From Lachnospiraceae bacterium (GTDB lineage Bacteria; Bacillota; Clostridia; Lachnospirales; Lachnospiraceae), in NCBI GenBank assembly GCA_029338675.1, contig JAQYAV010000074.1, positions 1 to 35,448 on the forward strand: 35,448 nt of DNA, given 5' to 3'. The notes under the pieces were generated by a model, which worked only from the letters and a program-made list of their open reading frames with translations, had not been told where the DNA came from and did not search any database. The position numbers were made by a program, and so were the translations under genes. Of the stretch, positions 25,153-33,275 are shown in pieces. Within the stretch, counting starts at the first letter, position 1; every line of letters starts with the position of its first letter.

Positions 25153-25593
25153 ATGAATAATATTGATTTACCTAAGGATATAATAAATATAATGATTAAT
25201 AAGGCAAAGGAAGCTAGGAAGAATTCCTATTCGCCATATTCAAACTTTAAGGTTGGGGCAGCTTTGCTGGTGGATGAAGAAAAACAAATAATATATTCAG
25301 GTTGTAATATTGAAAATGCAGCATATTCACCAGGAAACTGTGCTGAAAGAACGGCTGTATTTAAGGCGGTTAGCGAAGGCTATAGAAGCTTTAAGGCTAT
25401 AGCTCTTGTTGCAGGCAAGGATGAAGAAACAGATGAATATGTATCACCTTGTGGAATGTGTAGACAAGTATTAAGAGAATTTGTTAATCCAAAAGAATTT
25501 TTGGTTATTATGGCAAAGAGTGAAGAGGATTATATTGTATACACATTAGAGGAGCTTTTACCTCTAAGCTTTGGCCCAGACAATTTGAAGTAA
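25153..25593 (+). CDS. cdd: cytidine deaminase
   Basis: A 146-residue homotetrameric-type deaminase that converts cytidine or deoxycytidine to uridine in pyrimidine salvage. Zinc-site motifs are NCAERTA, with Cys63 and catalytic Glu65, and PCGMCRQVL, with Cys100 and Cys103. Substrate residues are in YSPYSNFKVGAALL and CNIENAAYSP. The start is ATG 25153, 11 nt after GGGGAG; the in-frame TTG 25123 lies inside the previous gene. It follows the ATPase gene by 23 nt and is probably co-transcribed. cdd near era is a common Firmicute arrangement. Confidence 0.96.
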   Translation: MNNIDLPKDIINIMINKAKEARKNSYSPYSNFKVGAALLVDEEKQIIYSGCNIENAAYSPGNCAERTAVFKAVSEGYRSFKAIALVAGKDEETDEYVSPCGMCRQVLREFVNPKEFLVIMAKSEEDYIVYTLEELLPLSFGPDNLK

Positions 25594-25619
25594 AATAAAA
25601 ATATTAGACATAAATGGTG

Positions 25620-25648
25620 TTAACATACTTTGTAAATAGTGTTATTAT
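25620..25648 (+). promoter_or_regulatory. candidate promoter of the M16C-era-recO operon
   Basis: TTAACA (25620-25625), a 17-nt spacer and TATTAT (25643-25648), with the GGAGG of the next gene 22 nt further on. Confidence 0.55.
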
Positions 25649-25682
25649 ATATAAGTTAATTTATTAAACGGAGGTCTTAATT

Positions 25683-28613
25683 TTGAGTAAAACAGTACAG
25701 AGAATAGAAGATTTATCTGCATATACATTAATTAAGAAAGAGAATTTAGAAGAATATAAGTCAATTGGTTATTTATTAAGCCATAACAAAACAAAAGCAA
25801 GAGTTATGGTTCTAACTAATGATGATAATAACAAAGTTTTTAATATAGGATTTAGAACACCACCAGCTGATGATTCGGGTATTCCACATATTATGGAACA
25901 TTCAGTGTTGTGTGGCTCTAAAAACTTCCCTGCTAAGGATCCATTTGTTGAACTTTGTAAGGGTTCGCTTAATACATTTCTTAATGCGATGACATATTCA
26001 GACAAGACTGTTTATCCAGTTGCAAGCTTGAATAAAAAGGATTTTCACAACCTTATGCATGTATATTTAGATGCTGTATTTTATCCAAACATTTACGATA
26101 GAGAAGAGATAATGATGCAAGAGGGTTGGCATTATGAAATAGATGACAATGGAGATTTATTTGTAAATGGTGTTGTTTTCAATGAGATGAAGGGAGTTTA
26201 TTCATCAGCAGAGGATCAGCTTTATAGAATAATTGAAAAATCATTATTACCTAACACACCATATGGATTTGAGTCAGGTGGTGATCCTGACTATATTCCT
26301 AAGCTTACTCGTGAGACATTCTTGGATTTCCACAAAAAATATTATCATCCAAGCAATAGCTATATCTATTTATATGGCGATATGGATGCATGTGCAGAGC
26401 TTGAATTTATCGACAAGGAGTATCTTGATAAATATGATTATCTTGAGATTGATTCAAGTATATGTGATGAGAAAGCTTTTGATGAACCTAAGCTTTGGGA
26501 ACAGTACTATTCATTAGCTGATGCGGAAGAGGAGAAAAATAATACTTATCTAGCATATAATGTAGTTGTTGGAAAAAGTACTGACAAGAAGCTATGTATG
26601 GCATTTGATGTTATTGAGTATGCTCTTATTAGTGCTCCAGGTGCTCCAATTAAGAAGGCTCTTATTGATGCTAATATTGGTAAAGACGTATTTTCCTCAT
26701 ATGATGATGGAATAAATCAGCCAACATTTTCTATTATTAGCAAGAATGCAAATAACGAAGATTTAGATAAATTTATCAAGGTTATAAATGATTGCTTGAA
26801 TAAGATTATAGATGAAGGAATAGATAAAAAAGCTTTTCTTGCTGCAATTAATAATTTTGAGTTTAAACATAAAGAAAGTAATTTTGGCAGATATCCTAAG
26901 GGACTTATGATAGGGCTTAATGCTTTTGATACATGGTTATATAATGATGACGAGGCACTTTCTACATTTACCCTTAATTACGTTTTTGATGAATTAAAGA
27001 AGGATATTGAGACTAATACTCATTATTTTGAGAACCTTATCAAAGATTTAATTGTTAATAATAATCACAAAACATACGTTAGATTTATGCCTAAGAAGGG
27101 ACTTAATACTGAAAAAACTAACGAAGAAAAGCAAAGACTTGCGAATATAAAGGCTTCGCTTAGTGCATTGGAATTAGAAAATATTAAGAAGGCAGCAGAA
27201 CACTTAAAGAACTATCAGTCTGAACCAAGCACTAAGGAAGAACTTGAGACTATTCCGATGATAGAGATTTCGGATATTGATAAGAATGCCAGAAAGTTAA
27301 ATAATCATTTGTCAGAAATTGAAATGGTTAAGGTGGTGAATCATAAGATATTTACTAATGGCATTAGTTATGTAAGACTTAACTTTGATATTTCTGATGT
27401 AGAGGCTGAAAAATATTCTGCAGTAGCACTTCTTACTGAAATACTTAAGTATGTAGATACTAAGGACTACTCATATAATGAGCTTGCTAGCGAAATTAAT
27501 CTGCATACAGGTGGAATCAGCTTTACAACTTCGGTATGTCAGCATGTAAAGGAGGGAACAAAGGTATTATTTGTGGCAAACCTTAAAATGCTTGATGAGA
27601 AGATTGACAAAGCGATGAATTTGCTAGAGGAGATTTTGTTTACTTCAAGGATTGATGATAAGAAGAGACTTAAGGAAATTATTGCTGAAACTCGAAGTGA
27701 TACTAAAAATGATTTAGTATCGTCAGGGCATATTACTGCAGCAGGACGTGCATCATCTTATATGTCATATCTTTATTCTGTAAAAGAAAAGTTTGAAGGA
27801 TTAGATTACTATAATTTCTTGGCTGATTTAGATGATAATTTTGAAGAAAGATATGATAGCTTAGTTGCTTTACTAAGAACAGTGCTTGGAGAAATATTAA
27901 CAAGAAATGGATTGCTTGTTTCGTATACATCAGATAAGGATCCAAAGGAAATGCTTCATAATAGCATTACAAGTTTATCTAAAAAATTATCTTCAAGACT
28001 TAGATACGATGATACAAACAAAAAAGAACTAGTTGTAAAGAATGAAGGCTTTAAGACATCAAGTCAGGTGCAGTATGTGGCAACAGCAGGTAACTTTAAG
28101 GAGGCTGGCTTAGAATTTACAGGCTCACTTAATGTTTTACAGACGATATTTTCATATGATTATTTGTGGATAAATGTAAGAGTTAAGGGTGGAGCTTATG
28201 GATGTATGTGTTCATTTAACCGCTCAGGAGATTCATTTTTTACTTCGTACAGAGATCCTAATCTTATGGAAACTTATGAAATATATAAGAATGCTCCTAA
28301 ATATGTTGAGAATTTTGATGCTTCAGATAGAGATATGACTAAATATATTATTGGTGCCATAAGCAAGCTAGATGCACCACTCACACCTTCAACAGAGGGA
28401 AATTATTGTTTAGCTGCATATTTAACTGGAATAACAGAAGAAGATATTCAAAAGTCTCGTGATGAGGTTCTTTCTACAGATGTATCTAAGATTAGAGCAT
28501 TGGCACCATACATTAGTGCAGTTGTTAATAGTGGAATAATATGTGCAATTGGTGATGAGAACAAGATAGAAGCTAATAAAGAAAACTTCAAGGAAGTATT
28601 AAGTACACTTTAA
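25683..28613 (+). CDS. M16C-family zinc metallopeptidase (presequence-protease / insulinase type)
   Basis: A 976-residue protein, the size of single-chain M16C proteases (PreP-like), which enclose and degrade short peptides. The inverted zinc motif HxxEH is HIMEH (His69, Glu72, His73), with the distal ligand Glu168 in FNEMKGVYSS. The C-terminal half contains the companion VKGGAYGCMCSF, typical of the non-catalytic domain that closes the chamber. No signal peptide is visible, so it is probably cytosolic. The start is TTG 25683, placed 8 nt after GGAGG (25670-25674); no ATG is near, and the N-terminus aligns with the family length. It precedes era by 13 nt. Confidence 0.93.
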   Translation: MSKTVQRIEDLSAYTLIKKENLEEYKSIGYLLSHNKTKARVMVLTNDDNNKVFNIGFRTPPADDSGIPHIMEHSVLCGSKNFPAKDPFVELCKGSLNTFLNAMTYSDKTVYPVASLNKKDFHNLMHVYLDAVFYPNIYDREEIMMQEGWHYEIDDNGDLFVNGVVFNEMKGVYSSAEDQLYRIIEKSLLPNTPYGFESGGDPDYIPKLTRETFLDFHKKYYHPSNSYIYLYGDMDACAELEFIDKEYLDKYDYLEIDSSICDEKAFDEPKLWEQYYSLADAEEEKNNTYLAYNVVVGKSTDKKLCMAFDVIEYALISAPGAPIKKALIDANIGKDVFSSYDDGINQPTFSIISKNANNEDLDKFIKVINDCLNKIIDEGIDKKAFLAAINNFEFKHKESNFGRYPKGLMIGLNAFDTWLYNDDEALSTFTLNYVFDELKKDIETNTHYFENLIKDLIVNNNHKTYVRFMPKKGLNTEKTNEEKQRLANIKASLSALELENIKKAAEHLKNYQSEPSTKEELETIPMIEISDIDKNARKLNNHLSEIEMVKVVNHKIFTNGISYVRLNFDISDVEAEKYSAVALLTEILKYVDTKDYSYNELASEINLHTGGISFTTSVCQHVKEGTKVLFVANLKMLDEKIDKAMNLLEEILFTSRIDDKKRLKEIIAETRSDTKNDLVSSGHITAAGRASSYMSYLYSVKEKFEGLDYYNFLADLDDNFEERYDSLVALLRTVLGEILTRNGLLVSYTSDKDPKEMLHNSITSLSKKLSSRLRYDDTNKKELVVKNEGFKTSSQVQYVATAGNFKEAGLEFTGSLNVLQTIFSYDYLWINVRVKGGAYGCMCSFNRSGDSFFTSYRDPNLMETYEIYKNAPKYVENFDASDRDMTKYIIGAISKLDAPLTPSTEGNYCLAAYLTGITEEDIQKSRDEVLSTDVSKIRALAPYISAVVNSGIICAIGDENKIEANKENFKEVLSTL

Positions 28614-28626
28614 TAAAGGAGAGCAA

Positions 28627-29535
28627 ATGGTAAATAACTTCAAATCAGGATTTGTTGCATTAGTTGGAAGACCTAATGTTGGAAAATCTACATTGATGAA
28701 TAGATTAATTGGTCAAAAGATTGCGATTACAAGTAACAAGGCGCAAACGACAAGAAATAGAATACAGACTGTCTATACAGATGATGAGGCGCAGATAATA
28801 TTTTTGGATACTCCAGGTATAAATAGAGCTAAAAACAAGCTTGGAGAATATATGATGAATGTGGCACATGGCACACTTGCAGAGGTTGATGTGGTTATGT
28901 GGGTTGTAGAGCCTACTACATTTATTGGTGCTGGAGAAAGACATATTATTGATGTACTTGCCAAGGTAAAGACACCTGTTATTCTAGTCATAAATAAAGT
29001 TGATACTGTAGATGAGGCTACTCTTGTGGATGCGATAAATACCTATAAGGAAGTTCATGATTTTGATGCTATTGTACCTGTATCTGCTTTGCGTGGAAAG
29101 AATTCTGACGAACTAACAAAGACAATTAAGTCGTTGCTTCCATATGGACCACAGTTTTATGATGAGGATACAATTACAGATCAACCAGAGAGACAAATTG
29201 TTGCTGAGCTAATTCGCGAGCAGGCGTTACGTCAATTAGATAAGGAGATTCCTCATGGAATAGCAGTTGTTATTGACAGAATGAAAGAAAGAAATAATAA
29301 TTCAGGTAGCTTATTTGATATTGATGCAACAATTATTTGTGAGAGAGATTCTCATAAAGGTATTATTATTGGTAAGCAGGGTGCGATGCTTAAGAGTATT
29401 GGGACAAAGGCAAGAATAAGCATTGAAAATCTTCTTGATTCTAAGGTTAATCTTAAGCTATGGGTTAAGGTTAAGAAGGATTGGAGAGACAGTGATACGC
29501 TACTTAGAAATTACGGTTATCGAGATACAGAGTAA
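28627..29535 (+). CDS. era: GTPase Era
   Basis: A 302-residue ribosome-assembly GTPase acting on 16S rRNA and the 30S subunit. G motifs are G1 GRPNVGKST (14-22), G2 KAQTTRNRI, G3 DTPG (61-64) and G4 NKVD (123-126). The C-terminal KH domain has IIIGKQGAMLKSIG. It is full length. The start ATG 28627 follows AGGAG 6-10 nt upstream and lies 13 nt after the peptidase gene. recO follows after a repeat-filled 106-bp gap, giving the widely conserved era-recO order. Confidence 0.98.
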   Translation: MVNNFKSGFVALVGRPNVGKSTLMNRLIGQKIAITSNKAQTTRNRIQTVYTDDEAQIIFLDTPGINRAKNKLGEYMMNVAHGTLAEVDVVMWVVEPTTFIGAGERHIIDVLAKVKTPVILVINKVDTVDEATLVDAINTYKEVHDFDAIVPVSALRGKNSDELTKTIKSLLPYGPQFYDEDTITDQPERQIVAELIREQALRQLDKEIPHGIAVVIDRMKERNNNSGSLFDIDATIICERDSHKGIIIGKQGAMLKSIGTKARISIENLLDSKVNLKLWVKVKKDWRDSDTLLRNYGYRDTE

Positions 29536-29543
29536 GTAACATT

Positions 29544-29627
29544 GATTTCGTAAGATAGAAAAAATAGCGATTTCGTAAGAAAGAACATGAAATAGCGATT
29601 TCGTAAAATAGAAAAAATAGCGATTTA
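29544..29627. repeat. tandem repeats between era and recO
   Basis: Copies of GATTTCGTAARAWAGAA...ATAGC begin at 29544, 29569 and 29597, with a partial copy (GATTTA) at 29622. The periods are 25, 28 and 25 bp. They fill nearly the entire intergenic gap and end just before the ribosome site of recO. Confidence 0.8.
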
Positions 29628-29641
29628 TATGAGGTACAAAT

Positions 29642-30391
29642 ATGTCAGATGAATTAGTTGTCACTGGTATTGTACTGTATACAGATTTACATAATGACTA
29701 TGACAAGCGTCTTGTAGTTCTTACTGTAGAACGAGGTAAGATTACTATATTTGCTAATGGTGCAAGAAGGCAAAATAGTATATATAGGGCTGCTTGTCAA
29801 AGTTTTGTTATGGGAAAGTTTACAGTTAGACCTGGAAGAAATTCGTACAATTTAATAAAGGCAGAGGTGAGTGACTATTTTACTGAAATATCACAGGATA
29901 TGGACAAGCTTTGTTATGCTTCGTATTTTGGAGAATTAATGTCATATTATACAAGAGAAGGAGATTTTTGCAAAAATAACCTTAATCTTTTGTATTTTAC
30001 GTTAAAGGCATTGGTTAATAAAACGGTGCCAGAGAGACTAATTAGATGTATATATGAAGTTAAACTTATGGATATTGAAGGTCAGGCAATACATGCATTT
30101 AATTGTGTAAAATGTGGAACAAAAGATGATTTAATGTTCTTTGATGCTGCACATGGTGGTGTACTTTGTATGCGCTGTGCGATGAAATATAAGATTACAA
30201 AACAGATAAGCAATACGTTATTATATACGTTGCAATTTATATTATCATCACCACTTAATTCCTTATATACCTTTAATTTAGAAAACAGATATCTTAAGGA
30301 AATAGAAGATATTACGGATAGATTTAGAAGGCAATACGTGGACAGAGAATTCAAATCTTTGGATATTCTTGAAAGCTTAAAAATAAATTAG
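29642..30391 (+). CDS. recO: DNA repair protein RecO
   Basis: A 249-residue recombination mediator that helps RecR load RecA. It has an N-terminal OB fold (VTGIVLYTDLHNDYDKRLVV, KITIFANGARR), a helical domain, and a zinc finger with Cys155, Cys158, Cys176 and Cys179 (CVKC / CMRC). The length is normal. The start ATG 29642 has GAGGT 8-12 nt upstream. It is in the conserved position between era and glyS. Confidence 0.95.
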   Translation: MSDELVVTGIVLYTDLHNDYDKRLVVLTVERGKITIFANGARRQNSIYRAACQSFVMGKFTVRPGRNSYNLIKAEVSDYFTEISQDMDKLCYASYFGELMSYYTREGDFCKNNLNLLYFTLKALVNKTVPERLIRCIYEVKLMDIEGQAIHAFNCVKCGTKDDLMFFDAAHGGVLCMRCAMKYKITKQISNTLLYTLQFILSSPLNSLYTFNLENRYLKEIEDITDRFRRQYVDREFKSLDILESLKIN

Positions 30392-30500
30392 CTTGAAAAA
30401 AATACATTTTATATGTAAAATGAATTATTATGTTTAACATACGAGATAAAATACAAGCTTGTGGATGAATTTTAGGAGATTTTTCACAGATTGTGTTTCG

Positions 30501-30506
30501 TATAAT
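30501..30506 (+). promoter_or_regulatory. possible -10 box of glyS
   Basis: A consensus TATAAT lies 19 nt before the glyS start codon. No convincing -35 is seen, and the implied leader would be only about 12 nt, overlapping the ribosome site. Read-through from recO is an alternative. Confidence 0.3.
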
Positions 30507-30525
30507 AGAGAGGAGAACTTAGTAT

Positions 30526-31914
30526 ATGGAAAAGACAATGGAGAAAGTTGTAGCTCTAGCTAAATCAAGAGGTTTTATTTATCCAGGTTCAGAAATTTAT
30601 GGAGGTCTTGCAAACACATGGGATTATGGTAATCTTGGTGTTGAATTTAAGAACAATGTAAAGAAGGCTTGGTGGAAGAAATTCATTCAGGAGAACCCAT
30701 ACAATGTAGGCGTTGACTGTGCGATTCTCATGAACCCACAAACATGGGTTGCGTCAGGTCATGTTGGCGGATTCTCAGATCCTCTTATGGATTGTAAGGA
30801 ATGCCATGAGCGTTTTAGAGCAGATAAATTAATAGAAGATTATATGCAGGATAATGGCATTACTATTGAAGGTAGTGTTGATGCTTGGACTAAGAATGAG
30901 ATGGCTGATTATATTGATAAAAATAATATTTGCTGTCCAACCTGCGGCAAGCATAATTTTACAGATATTAGAGAATTTAACCTTATGTTCAAGACTTTCC
31001 AGGGTGTTACAGAGGATTCATCTGCAACATTATACTTAAGACCAGAAACTGCACAGGGTATTTTCGTTAACTTCAAGAATGTTCAGAGAACATCAAGAAA
31101 GAAAATTCCATTTGGTATAGGTCAGATTGGTAAGTCCTTCAGAAATGAAATTACTCCAGGTAACTTTACATTCAGAACAAGAGAGTTTGAACAGATGGAA
31201 TTAGAGTTCTTCTGTGAGCCAGGAACTGATTTAGAGTGGTTTGATTATTGGAGAAGCTTCTGTATAAACTGGCTTAAGGAACTTGGAATTAAGGAAGACG
31301 AGATGAGAGCAAGAGACCATTCTCCAGAGGAGCTTTGCTTCTACAGCAAGGGAACAACTGATATTGAGTTCTTATTCCCATTTGGATGGGGAGAGCTTTG
31401 GGGTATCGCTGATAGAACTGATTATGATTTAACACAGCATCAGAATACTTCAGGAGAGCCTATGGAATACTTTGATGATGAAAAGAAGGAAAAGTATATT
31501 CCATATGTTATCGAGCCATCACTTGGTGCAGACAGAGTAGCACTTGCATTCCTTTGCTCAGCTTATGACGAAGAGGAACTTGAAGGAGGAGATGTTAGAA
31601 CGGTATTACGTTTCCATCCTGCACTTGCACCGGTTAAGGTTGGTGTGCTTCCACTTTCTAAGAAGCTTAATGAAGGCGCTGAAAAGGTATTTGCTGAATT
31701 ATCTAAGTACTATAACTGTGAATTTGATGATAGAGGTAATATCGGCAAGAGATATAGAAGACAGGACGAGATTGGTACTCCTTTCTGTGTAACTTATGAT
31801 TTCGATTCTGAGACAGATGGTGCTGTTACAGTTCGTGATAGAGATTCTATGGAGCAGGAGAGAGTTAAGATTGAAGATCTTAAGGCGTACTTCGAAAAGA
31901 AATTTGAATATTAG
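30526..31914 (+). CDS. glyS: glycyl-tRNA synthetase (single-chain, alpha2 type)
   Basis: A 462-residue class II synthetase that charges tRNA-Gly. The N-terminus reads [18 protein letters not shown]. Zinc-type Cys pairs are DCKEC (Cys90, Cys93) and CCPTC (Cys137, Cys140). Motif 2 is [19 protein letters not shown] and the class II motif 3 region is [14 protein letters not shown]. The length fits the single-chain form rather than the alpha/beta GlyQ-GlyS form. ATG 30526 follows GAGGAG. No T-box leader is seen. A strong terminator closes the unit. Confidence 0.96.
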   Translation: MEKTMEKVVALAKSRGFIYPGSEIYGGLANTWDYGNLGVEFKNNVKKAWWKKFIQENPYNVGVDCAILMNPQTWVASGHVGGFSDPLMDCKECHERFRADKLIEDYMQDNGITIEGSVDAWTKNEMADYIDKNNICCPTCGKHNFTDIREFNLMFKTFQGVTEDSSATLYLRPETAQGIFVNFKNVQRTSRKKIPFGIGQIGKSFRNEITPGNFTFRTREFEQMELEFFCEPGTDLEWFDYWRSFCINWLKELGIKEDEMRARDHSPEELCFYSKGTTDIEFLFPFGWGELWGIADRTDYDLTQHQNTSGEPMEYFDDEKKEKYIPYVIEPSLGADRVALAFLCSAYDEEELEGGDVRTVLRFHPALAPVKVGVLPLSKKLNEGAEKVFAELSKYYNCEFDDRGNIGKRYRRQDEIGTPFCVTYDFDSETDGAVTVRDRDSMEQERVKIEDLKAYFEKKFEY

Positions 31915-31918
31915 TCAA

Positions 31919-31947
31919 TAGGGAGGATTATTCCTCCCTACTTTTTT
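31919..31947 (+). terminator. terminator of glyS
   Basis: A perfect 9-bp GC-rich stem, TAGGGAGGA (31919-31927) with TCCTCCCTA (31932-31940), then C and a run of six T. Confidence 0.93.
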
Positions 31948-32062
31948 GAAATTCCAAGATATGATTGATAAAGTTCGAAAATACAAGGGTTTGCACGTGA
32001 TGTTTGACAAATTGTAAAGTGTAATTGCTAGTGAGCAACCGCATAAATTGTTATAAAAATAG

Positions 32063-32072
32063 TGTTCGAACA
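32063..32072. promoter_or_regulatory. 10-bp palindrome upstream of the XRE gene, possible operator
   Basis: TGTTCGAACA is a perfect palindrome 76 bp before the XRE start codon. A second TTCGAA-centred site occurs at 31974-31979. It could be an autoregulatory operator, but this is a guess from position and symmetry. Confidence 0.3.
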
Positions 32073-32147
32073 AGAAAAATCAATAGAATTTGATTCATCA
32101 TTTTGCTTGTGCAAGATGACAAACAAGAATACCAGGAGGATAAGAGT

Positions 32148-33140
32148 ATGATTTTAGCAGACAAAATTATTAATGAAAGAAAAAAGAATGGATGGTCACA
32201 AGAGGAGTTAGCTGAACAACTTTCTGTATCAAGACAATCAGTTTCAAAATGGGAGGGTGCTCAGGCAATTCCTGATTTGCAAAAGATTATAAAGATGTCG
32301 AAGATATTTAATGTATCAACTGAGTATTTACTTAAAGATGAACTTGAACCAGAAGACAATTATGGTCAAATAATCGAAGAACAGCCTGATGAAAAAATTA
32401 TAAGAGTTTCTATGGAGGATGCGAATAATTTTCTTAGTGAAGTTAAGAAAAATATGAAAATACTTACAACAGCTATTGTGCTTTGTATTATGTCCCCTGT
32501 ATTACTTATCTTTTTGGCAGGATTATCTACAACAAAGGAGCCGGTTGTTAGTGAAAATATTGCATGCTTAATTGGATTAGTTGCATTGTTTGGGATGATA
32601 GCAGTTGCAGTTTATTTATTCATTATATATGGAATGAAAATGAAAGATTATGAGTTCCTGAATACTGAAATAATAGAAACTGAATATGGTGTATCCGGTA
32701 TGGTTAAGGAAAAAAAGAAGGAATATACAACTAAATTCACGAGTAATATCGCACTTGGAGTTGTTTTATGTATAGTTAGTGTTATTCCACTTATATCTGT
32801 AGTTCTTTTAGAAATGTCTGAAGTAATAATTATTTCTATGGTTTGTGTATTGCTTGCAATTGTATCTTGCGGAGTAACTTTACTTGTTACAGCAGGAGTA
32901 ATAAACTCAAGCTTTGATAAGATTCTTCAGGAAAATGAATATTCAAAACCTTCAAAAAAATCAAACAAATTATACGAAGCTTTTAGTGCGTCATACTGGC
33001 TTGTCGCAACAGCAATTTATCTTGGATGGAGCTTCCTTAGCGGGGACTGGGGAAGAACTTGGATAGTATGGGTTATTGCCGGAGTTTTATATGGAGTATT
33101 TGAATCAATTTTAAGGCTTACTATGAATAAAGAAAAATAA
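32148..33140 (+). CDS. XRE-family regulator with C-terminal membrane domain
   Basis: A 330-residue protein. The N-terminal Cro/CI-type helix-turn-helix (about 3-60) shows WSQEELAEQLSVSRQSVSKWE, the common form in Firmicute XRE regulators. After a linker come about six hydrophobic segments (104-126, 138-162, 201-222, 226-250, 283-298, 303-320), so the DNA-binding domain is tethered to the membrane. Such proteins are thought to sense membrane or extracellular signals, but no ligand can be named. ATG 32148 has AGGAGG at 32134-32139; the in-frame TTG 32103 is unlikely. It sits between glyS and ppdK, where many clostridia carry the PPDK regulatory kinase or CcpN. Confidence 0.88.
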   Translation: MILADKIINERKKNGWSQEELAEQLSVSRQSVSKWEGAQAIPDLQKIIKMSKIFNVSTEYLLKDELEPEDNYGQIIEEQPDEKIIRVSMEDANNFLSEVKKNMKILTTAIVLCIMSPVLLIFLAGLSTTKEPVVSENIACLIGLVALFGMIAVAVYLFIIYGMKMKDYEFLNTEIIETEYGVSGMVKEKKKEYTTKFTSNIALGVVLCIVSVIPLISVVLLEMSEVIIISMVCVLLAIVSCGVTLLVTAGVINSSFDKILQENEYSKPSKKSNKLYEAFSASYWLVATAIYLGWSFLSGDWGRTWIVWVIAGVLYGVFESILRLTMNKEK

Positions 33141-33190
33141 GAGCTTTTAGTAAAAAGTTTGAAAAATAGCTTTTATATTGGCAAAATATA

Positions 33191-33199
33191 TGCTATAAT
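33191..33199 (+). promoter_or_regulatory. extended -10 promoter of ppdK
   Basis: TGCTATAAT, with TG at 33191-33192 and TATAAT at 33194-33199, and no strong -35. The leader is about 70 nt and contains AGGAGG (33261-33266). Confidence 0.6.
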
Positions 33200-33275
33200 C
33201 CAGTTTAGTGTGGTGGGTTTTGTCATATCCAACCATGAAGAAATATTTATAAGAATACTTAGGAGGTAAATTACA

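Noticed and set aside
30392-30525. T-box riboswitch before glyS
   Set aside because: The 134-nt gap lacks the T-box core sequence and an antiterminator/terminator pair. The stem at 30405-30422 is short and has no U-run.
32063-32072. LexA (SOS) box at TGTTCGAACA
   Set aside because: The Firmicute LexA site needs a 4-nt spacer between GAAC and GTTC half-sites in the order GAAC-N4-GTTC. This site is GTTCGAAC, without spacer and in the opposite order.
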